Shown: piece by piece, positions 21,831 through 28,928 of the stretch
Position numbering within the stretch: position 1 is the stretch's first letter
Layout of the letters: every line of letters starts with the position of its first letter
Source: Haplomitrium mnioides
Lineage: Eukaryota > Marchantiophyta > Haplomitriopsida > Calobryales
Length of the DNA: 28,928 bases
Direction: 5' to 3'
Assembly (NCBI GenBank): GCA_049999725.1
Contig: JBNGIS010017733.1
Span: forward strand, 1-28,928
Made by a program: the position numbers and the translations under genes
Notes under the pieces: generated by a model
The model's input: the letters and a program-made list of their open reading frames with translations, nothing else
The model's database searches: none
Told to the model about the DNA's origin: nothing

Positions 21831-22974
21831 GCAGTACAAGTGCTACGCTCTATCTATGGTTTTCAACATAGTAGAAGAATCTAGTATAAGAGATTCAAGG
21901 TTCAGATGCTTGTCTTATACTTTATAAATGAAGACATAGCACGGTGGTTATTTCTCAAACATGAAGGAAAAGAATTTGTTATACTTGAAAGATATATCAA
22001 TGACATAAATATTCTTAGAAATCTCAAGTTGATTGAAAAAGTTGTACAAACATTAAAAAGAGTCTTCGAAATGAAAGACATTGGACAACAGACCTATGGT
22101 CTAGGAATTTAGTTTGATTATCTTCCTCATAGGATCCTTTTGAGTTAGACAACATATACGACAAAAATTCTTAAGCAATTTAATATGCACAACTCATGAC
22201 CTATGAGTACTCCAATGGATCTAAGATCCTTAGATCCAACAAAAGATATGTCTAAGAAGAGAAGGAAAAATGAACCAATTTTGGGACATGAAAAACCATA
22301 TATGTTTGCTATAAGCATTTTGTTATTATTTGGAAAATCAAACTAGACCAAATATTAGCCTTGGACTAAGCTTTTTAGCACAACACTCAGCTCACGATCA
22401 AACATTTGAATGGTATCAACTGTGTTTTTAGATATCTATAAGGAACTATAGATATGGTTTTATATTATCCAAAAGATATTAATCTTGTAATGACATGATT
22501 TGCTAATGTGGGTTATTTTTCAGACTATGAGGATATGTATTTTTGTAAGGAACAACAATGATTTCATAGAAAAGTGCAAAACATACATTAACTACAACAT
22601 ATTCAAATCATATAGAGATTATAGCTTTATACCTAGCAACCAAAAAATGTATATAGCTTTGAAACTTGATTGACCATATTCACAAGAATATAGGACAATT
22701 TGTCTTGATAGATCATACAATCATATATGAAGACAATCATTCATGTGTGAATCAAATTTCATAGGTTTCATGAAAGCGGCATTGGATCAAACACATTGCT
22801 TCAAAACTATTCTACACACATGAGTAACATGGAGATAATATAAGAGTAGAATGGATCACTACTCTTCAAAATAGAGCTTCTATCTTTACTAAACCTCTAC
22901 ACCTAGCTCTACATAAAGCAAACATACTAGAAATTGGAGTGAGAAGATTATCTAATCTATTTAGACTAGAGTAG

Positions 22975-23250
22975 TCAACCACTTGACATTCTTAGAAATA
23001 CCTATTTTTTATTTACGTAGGTAGGTTCATCGACTTTTATGTAACAAAAATATCTAGCTTCCTCCATTTTCTTTAATCTACTCATAGATTTTACCGTATA
23101 TCAAAGTCTACAACTAAGAAAAATTCCTTTCAAACTCTATATAATGCCAAATGGAATTTTGAAAATGTTCAAAACTTCATATATATTATCTCTGATAAAA
23201 TATTCCTTTTTCCAACCTGAAATGCAGAATGCAATATGGAAACTTAAAAT
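22975..23250 (+). other. 3' flank of copia element A
   Basis: A/T-rich, non-coding. No polypurine tract or LTR copy of the TGTTGGGAG type is found before the next element begins at 23251, so element A's 3' LTR is either beyond the nested insertions or lost. Confidence 0.5.
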
Positions 23251-23445
23251 AACCGCTACTTTGAACCAAGAACAATCTATTCAAAACATGAATCTTCAAA
23301 AAAAAAAAAAAGAGAAAACATGGTTAATTTTTTAAAACAAAAAAGTACAAGAGTTTTTTTGCTTCATTTTTGGTCGTTTTAACAAGGATAATAGAGCGAG
23401 AGTCAATTTTATTATGCAAAATAAAATAATATTCTAAGTTTTTAT
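23251..23445. repeat. Third copy of the DUF7869-element terminus
   Basis: Matches 8353-8570 in the same orientation from AACCGCTA onwards, through GAACCAAGAACA, TTTTGGTCGTTTTAA and GATAGAGCGAGAGTCAATTT-like words, to AAGTTTTTAT. It then stops abruptly at 23445, where copia B's TG begins. The rest of this element copy is expected beyond the window, after element B. It shows that the inner ends of the inverted repeat are element ends, not arbitrary breakpoints. Confidence 0.82.
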
Positions 23446-25160
23446 TGTTATAGGGACTTACGAACTAGGGCACGCTCACTCTTCGCGACCCTAGCTCACT
23501 CGCATTGCTCGACATTGCTCCTCTTGCTAACCCGCGAAGCCGCCACTACTCAACACTTTGTCTGGTGGTTCTTGCTCACTTGTTTGATGCACCTTTGCTC
23601 TTTGGCTTGACAATGCTCCAGTCTTCCAGACGGCGTCCCATTCCCTGTTCAACAAACTTCTTACCTTCTTTTGCTTGGCGACATACTAGCTCTTATGTTA
23701 TGCAACTTCCTGACCATCTGCGTGACATTTTGCGACTACTCGCCTGGAGAACTTATTTTTTTTGATCTCTACTTGACGACATCGCTCTCTCCTACAACCC
23801 CTCGGTTGATTTTTTCCTTCTGTTGTGTACCTCTGGCCGACGACATCTGAGCTGTATTGGCTAGTTCCTTTCTTGACTCGTCGACTTCAATAGAGCACCA
23901 CAACACTTTGTGCGTGCCTGAAGCCGACCTGCATTGTATTCTCATTTTTTGTTTGTCTTTGTTCCTCGCCTATGACAAGCTGAAATTGTCTTCCCGATAG
24001 CAACAAATATCAGGTCAAACTCTCCATTCTCGTTCTATTTCTAGTGCTTCATTTCTACACTGACATCTATACTCATGAACCATTGTTATCTCTCTTCACT
24101 ATTTCAATACATGGTTCTACGTGAGATTCTTGTCTTCCCCATTTTCTTTGCTATGAACTTTCCAACACAGGAGACAACACCTACGTGTCCACTTGTTCTC
24201 CTTCAACACAAGTGTATACAAACCTGTATTGTTCTTTCCTTCTCAATTTCTGGTACTACCTTGTTACTGGCTTGGTTCTCTACTGTTTCTCATGACAGAG
24301 CACTATCTTGGTAGGGAGAGACAAGGCACAAGTTACTCACACCTGTGCACAAGTTCAACTCACTGGTTTATGAACCAATGAAGAGCCTGTCAAAGACATC
24401 TTCGGTGGAAGACACTTTCATACAAGTGACCACACAGAAGCTATATCAACATTCCACAAAAGAGCAACACTACATCTTACTACTTCCAGCTCTTTCACTC
24501 TCTTCTCCAAAACTTCACAGCTCAACTTTCTCAACCCATCTTTTGATTACCTTTGGTTGATTCTTTTTTTGTTCTCTGAACGAATCTATCCCTTACAAGA
24601 GACATACTCGTTGATTCTGAAATACTTTTGATAGAGACTCCAAGAAAATCATGCTAATAAGAAATGATGACCCCTGTCACCCCTACAAACTCAACCCTTA
24701 TCTGGCCTAGCCTGCAACTGTTACTTTTCCTTCTTCATAGAATCAGTATTGCAAAGAGGCACCAAAACGATCGGGGACTAGGCTCTACTTTAGCTCTGGG
24801 AGGACACACAAGGAATCTCGGGGAGGACAAGCTACTGGCACATCAGAAGCAATAGATACATACTTATACGGGGCAGTTTCTTCATCCCCTAGCAACATCA
24901 ATTTCTTATTTCATTTCTCAGTGTACATACCAATCAACTCATAGTTAGTCAATTCTTTCTTGTTTTTCATTTCAGTTTTTGATTTTTTGCTTAAAGCAAA
25001 AAAAATAAACAAGTACATGGGTCTATGATCGACTGAAACTCAAATTGAACACCAATTTGTATTGAGTATAGACAAATACAATAGCTATATTTGCCAAAGA
25101 CTTTGGTTCATCTTTCTCATTCACAAGTATTCTCAGCAAAACAGAGCACAGACCTGCAAA
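23446..25160 (+). repeat. 5' LTR and leader of copia element B
   Basis: Begins TGTTATAGGGAC exactly where the older repeat is interrupted. The same 12 bases stand after the polypurine tract at 28874. The first 0.6-1.4 kb is richer in G and C than the flanks. The LTR's 3' end is not certain. One weak option is the CAACA near 24001-24005, followed by AATATCAGGTC, a poor fit to the usual TGGTATCAGAGC primer site. No gene is supported within this stretch. The small open frames at 23505-23765 and 24075-24314 lack recognisable protein features. Confidence 0.6.
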
Positions 25161-28100
25161 TGGCATCTGTAGAATCTATGAAATTCTAGGCTCCAAGGCT
25201 AGATGGCTCCAACTACTCATCATGGTCGCTAGATGTAATGACATACTTGACATCCAAGAGCATTCGTGAAATCATCAACACGGATGATAATATTACCTCA
25301 TGTGATGCAGCTAGAGCCCTCATACTGATCAGACACCACATGGTGGAACCCTTGAGACTCCAATACCTAAATTATCACAGTCCTCATAAACTATAGGAAG
25401 AACTGAAACTCATATTTGACCATCTAACAAGCATATCGCTCCCCTAGCGAGACACAATTGGATCAACCTCCAAGTTCAGAAACATACGTCCATAGTAAAT
25501 TACAACAACAAACTATTTTGCATCGTCTCACAGTTGGCAATTTGTGGCCACTTAGTGACCGACAAAGAACAGATAGTGAAAACTCTATCGACTTTCCCTA
25601 TAAGAAATCTCATTCTAGCATCACAATATCGCAATATGCGATTCACTTGATACTTTGAACTCATAGCATACATGCTACTAGCTGAAAAGCATCAATTGCT
25701 CCTCATGGAAAATGCAAAGAAGAGACCACCTAGGAAAGTTGCTCCCTCACAGAACTCTGAATCACACTTTACAGGGACTGGGATGTACCCCCAATCCAGA
25801 AACAGAAACCCCTCATGAGCCATATCAATAGGACACTCCAAATTCAGGGGGAGCACCACCCACCAGACCACGAGTCGACCTCGGACACCCAATAACATGG
25901 ATCGACATAACAAACGTCACACATTGACGACACCAAAACCCGCTTCACAACGCACATGGAACAATAGAGGTGGTCGACAATCTTATAGAGGCTAGCAGAC
26001 TCATTCTCATTCATGCTAGCCTCAAACAACCTGCAATCGATGTGGCACACGTGGCCACACCCAGCCCACTTGCAAAGTACCAGTTCACCTAGCGCAACTC
26101 TGCCAACAAAGCATTAAACCTCACAACTACGAGGTACAGGGCAACTTATTGGAATAGGCAGACATGGATGCATATCCTCAATACAATCTGCATCCGGAAA
26201 GTCACATGACTCACTCATATCTACCAAACTAGAAAAACGAATTTTGGATAACCTGCATTGTAGACAACAGATCTTTGCACACCATATTGCAAGACCGAAA
26301 ATACTTCTCATCGATCAAACCTTCTTCTAGGCCTATGACAATAATTACCGACCACAATCAAACTGAAGAAGTACATGGTCCAGTAACCATACTCTTTCCA
26401 AATGGAACAAGACTGGATATCAAATTTGCAATTTATGCACCTCCAGCAACCAGAAACCTCATCAGTTTCCAAGATGTACAACAAAACAGTTTTCACATCC
26501 AAACCTAGGGTATACACTACAAAACTATGCTCATATCATGTCTCCACAAAATCGGTCTCCACATATATCGGGCCGAGACATATTCTACTGCATCAAAAAT
26601 GGTAGCAAAACCATACCACAGAATGTGCATCCACTGCCATTGAATACTCCATGCTTAGCATGCGCAAAAGGAAAACTGAGAATTGCACCTTCTCACGACA
26701 AAACAACAATCATGATTTCATGCTTTCTTGAGAGAATCCACACTGATGTCTGTGTACCTATCCATCCACCTTTGAGACCATTCCGATACTTCCTCGTCAC
26801 CATTGATGCATCATCCAAATGGTCAGAAGTATCTCTTCTTACGACTAAAAATATGTTCTTCCTGAAACTGTTATCCCAAATCTTGAAACTCTCAACCCAG
26901 TTCTGTGATTACCCAATTAGAAATCTGAGAGTAGACAACGCTGGAGAATTCTCTTCACAAACTTTTGAAAATTTCTGCTCATCTGCTGGTATAGACATAC
27001 AATATAGAGTTCCAGATTACACTTTTAAAATGGCATTGCAGAATTTGCTATTAAGAGAATACAACTCATAGCAAGACCATTACTTCTGAACTCAAATCTC
27101 CTCACCACTGCCTGGGAACATGCAGTCATGCACGTAACATCTCTATTGCATTACAGACCATCTGCATTTAATCAAAATTCCCCACATCAACTTGCTATGA
27201 GAATCCCACTAGATATATCACATCTACGCACATTTGGCTGCCTCGTACTTGTCTCAATCTTAAGGCCACAACAAACAAAGATGGGACCACAACGCCAAAA
27301 AAGCATATATGTCGGTTTTGAATCTCCTTCTATCAATCGATATCTTGAACCCTCAACCTCTGATGTGTTTAAGTCTCGATTCGCAAACTATCAATTCTTT
27401 GAAGAATCTTTTCCACATTTGATATAAGAGGACAAAGCTGTACAACCCATACCTGACGACAACTTAATATGACACTAGCATTTGCCATTAAACTTCAACC
27501 AACGAAACGGACATTCCAATGCCGAAGTCAGACGACTCATCCATTTACAGAAAACATTAATCAAAATGGCCGATGCATTTAACAATGCAGCTAGCATTGC
27601 CAAATCACATATTAAAGCTACCAATGCACCAACATGACTTCAAAAAGTCGACGCACCTGCCATTGAAGTACAACATTAAGCAAAGAGTGGCAGACCTAAA
27701 GGCTCAAAGAATAAGCTAACATCACCCAATACATCTTTTGCAGTAAACATGCTCATAAAGCACAACTCCTATCCCACCATTTGCCATTGGAATGGGCTCA
27801 AACGCATTTTTAGATACTTGAAAGATACACAAAGCATGGGGCTCTTCTTCCCCAGAAATGCAACAAATGATATTATCGGTTATGCCGATGCTGAATATTT
27901 ATCTGATCTTGATGATGCAAAGTCTCAAACAGGATATGTCTTCCTTAAAGGAAGCACCGCTATCTCATGGAAGAGCACCAACCAGACAATTACAACTACC
28001 TCAAGCAACCATGCAGAAATCATAGCACTCTATGAGGCTAGTAGGGAAGAAGCCATATAACCAAATTATATGGCTCCAACAACTCATTGATCATATCAAC

Positions 28101-28397
28101 ATCAATACGGGCCAACCTCTACTTTAGTCTCCTGCAATAATATATGAGGACAACCGACTATGCGTCGACTAAATTGCTCAAGGTTTTATTAAGGGCGACA
28201 GAATTAAACACATTGCCCCTAAATTGTTTTACACCCATGAGCAACATGGTGACAAAATAAATGTCCAATAGATAGCAAGCAAGGATAATAAAGCAGGTAT
28301 CTTCATTAAACCACTTCCACCTACCCTACACATTGCACATACTCAAGGGCTTGGTTTACAAAGACTATCTGAATTGCAGCAAAACAACAAACAATGA
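25161..28397 (+). pseudogene. Ty1/copia gag-pol polyprotein, element B, reverse transcriptase deleted
   Basis: Starts at ATG 25161 (then DGSNYSSWSLDVMTYLTSKS in the same frame after one stop). Gag is followed, after frameshifts, by a CX2CX4HX4C zinc knuckle at 26032-26073 (CNRCGTRGHTQPTC). The protease-like block near 26260 reads VDNRSLHTIL, so the DSG active site is lost. It goes on to PATRNLISFQDV. Integrase has HTDVC (Asp at 26746), RVDNAGEF (Asp at 26934) and, in a shifted frame, GIAEFAIKR (Glu at 27041), then RTFGCLV and YVGFESPSINRYLEP. From about 27740 the frame enters RNase H directly: FRYLKDTQSMGLFFP, GYADAEYLSD, SQTGYVF, WKSTNQT, SSNHAEIIALYEAS. The expected reverse transcriptase of some 250 codons is missing. 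The tail FIKPLPPTLH...QRLSELQ ends at TGA 28395-28397. Confidence 0.87.
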
Positions 28398-28873
28398 TTG
28401 CTTATATTTTTTTTCTCTCTGACCTTTAGTCATGAACATCAAGGATTGCATATTCAATCATTTATTTTGAACATTATCTAATCTGTCTGAAATGTCATAC
28501 AAGTAATGACATGTGAAGTTTTAGTTGACTCACTCCTCAGCTTTTGAGGTTGACATCACTTTTTTAGACAGATTTCCAGGATATAAGCACACACAACACA
28601 ACGATACAACTATGAGGACACAACAACACCATGCAACAACACCACATATTAGCTTTACCATTAAAACGACATTTTGAAATTTTTGTTATTTACAACACTC
28701 CACACACTATGATCATATTTTAATTATTACCTATCATCTATGTGCTAACACTCTTTCCTTCGGAAGAAAGCAAGAGGGTTTTAATGAGACCACACATAGA
28801 ATACAATTTGGACTTACATAGCATATAGTTCAAGTGTGGCTAATTATTAGAAGAAGAATGAGCCAAATGGGAG
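28398..28873 (+). other. 3' untranslated region of copia element B
   Basis: A/T-rich, no reading frame of note. It ends in a purine-rich stretch that serves as the polypurine tract. Confidence 0.55.
28852..28873 (+). promoter_or_regulatory. Polypurine tract of copia element B
   Basis: The stretch ends GCCAAATGGGAG immediately before TGTTATAGGGAC. A purine run ending in GGGAG directly against a TG LTR start is typical of plant copia second-strand priming sites. Confidence 0.6.
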
Positions 28874-28881
28874 TGTTATAG

Positions 28882-28928
<47 letters not shown>
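28874..28928 (+). repeat. Start of 3' LTR of copia B, followed by a (TA)n run to the window edge
   Basis: The first 12 bases equal the 5' LTR start. From about 28886 the sequence is an uninterrupted TA dinucleotide repeat, which the 5' LTR does not have at that place. Either the microsatellite expanded inside the LTR or the assembly broke there. Confidence 0.55.

Larger units (their letters stand above)
14821..22974 (+). pseudogene. Ty1/copia gag-pol polyprotein, element A, decayed and interrupted
   Basis: Domain order is that of Ty1/copia. Gag starts at the ATG 14821 (NGHNYLSWSLDMKTHLT), is split at 15000, and resumes at 18518 (FDHMRLIS, then ARYNWINLRVKDFTT, then MVEKHQILLLENSK). A CX2CX4HX4C zinc knuckle lies at 19187-19228. 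The protease site at about 19414 reads DNS instead of DSG. Integrase shows VDGAGEF (20193) and QNGMIAESIIKRF (20304) but has Gly for the first catalytic Asp near 20009. Reverse transcriptase includes ARLVAQ-like and LDMHLMDVV blocks (21142-21375), and YIND at 21993-22004 for YVDD. RNase H remnants and an IKHIASKLFYTHE tail end at TAG 22972-22974. Many stops and frameshifts mean it cannot transpose by itself. Loss of DSG, first Asp and YVDD suggests long decay. Confidence 0.88.
23446..28928 (+). mobile_element. Ty1/copia element B, internally deleted, running off the window
   Basis: Bounded on the left by TGTTATAGGGAC at 23446, next to a likely TTTAT target copy (23441-23445). On the right come a polypurine tract and the same LTR start at 28874. 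It was inserted into the DUF7869-element terminus. Gag shares the plan of element A (a MASVES... start against MTTIEK...) but is clearly a different lineage member. The target duplication on the right cannot be checked because the window ends inside the 3' LTR. Confidence 0.72.

Noticed and set aside
23505-24855. Short open frames in the 5' part of copia B
   Set aside because: They fall in the LTR and leader, overlap one another in different frames and have no recognisable protein features.

Overview
This is a transposon-rich, A/T-rich segment of a plant nuclear genome. No intact host gene is visible. It holds two decayed Ty1/copia retrotransposons of the type with an initiator-Met gag, plant-style GT-AG introns, a cluster of DUF7869-type transposase-like pseudogenes and a tandem array of DNA N4/N6-methyltransferase-like pseudogenes. 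Genes of the last two kinds, in this quantity, point me towards a seed-free land plant (fern, lycophyte or bryophyte) more than a flowering plant, but nothing in the window proves the lineage.

Region 1 (1 to about 13.8 kb) is a large imperfect inverted repeat. The left arm (1-3968) and right arm (8355-12386 as matched, the copy continuing to about 13.5-13.8 kb) each carry a copy of a DUF7869-type gene, with the 3' ends facing each other. The right arm has almost the whole gene, with a 786-bp intron. The left arm starts inside that intron. Between the arms lies a 4.4-kb segment with three direct tandem copies (about 1.34 kb each) of a methyltransferase-like pseudogene. Each copy is preceded by an array of short palindromes of the form TCYATGCNNGCATRGA. 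Only the third copy keeps the gene's 3' end. The same palindrome is scattered through the DUF7869 arms.

Region 2 (about 13.8 to 23.25 kb) is copia element A: a probable 5' LTR, gag beginning at 14821, then zinc knuckle, protease, integrase, reverse transcriptase and RNase H remnants. Its gag is split by a 3.5-kb GC-rich insertion (15000-18520) with TG...CA ends and a 5-bp target duplication, most simply a solo LTR. Its reverse transcriptase is split by a roughly 0.4-kb segment carrying a tandem duplication.

Region 3 (23251-23445) is a third copy of the DUF7869 element's terminus, cut at 23446 by copia element B, which runs to the window edge. Element B keeps gag, protease, integrase and RNase H but has lost the reverse transcriptase by internal deletion. 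A 3' LTR start follows a polypurine tract at 28874.

The nesting order inferred is: copia A, then a DUF7869-element end in or next to its 3' part, then copia B inside that. All coding regions are interrupted by stops and frameshifts. Where the two DUF7869 copies can be compared, some stops are reciprocal CGA to TGA changes, as expected from deamination of methylated CpG in silenced repeats.
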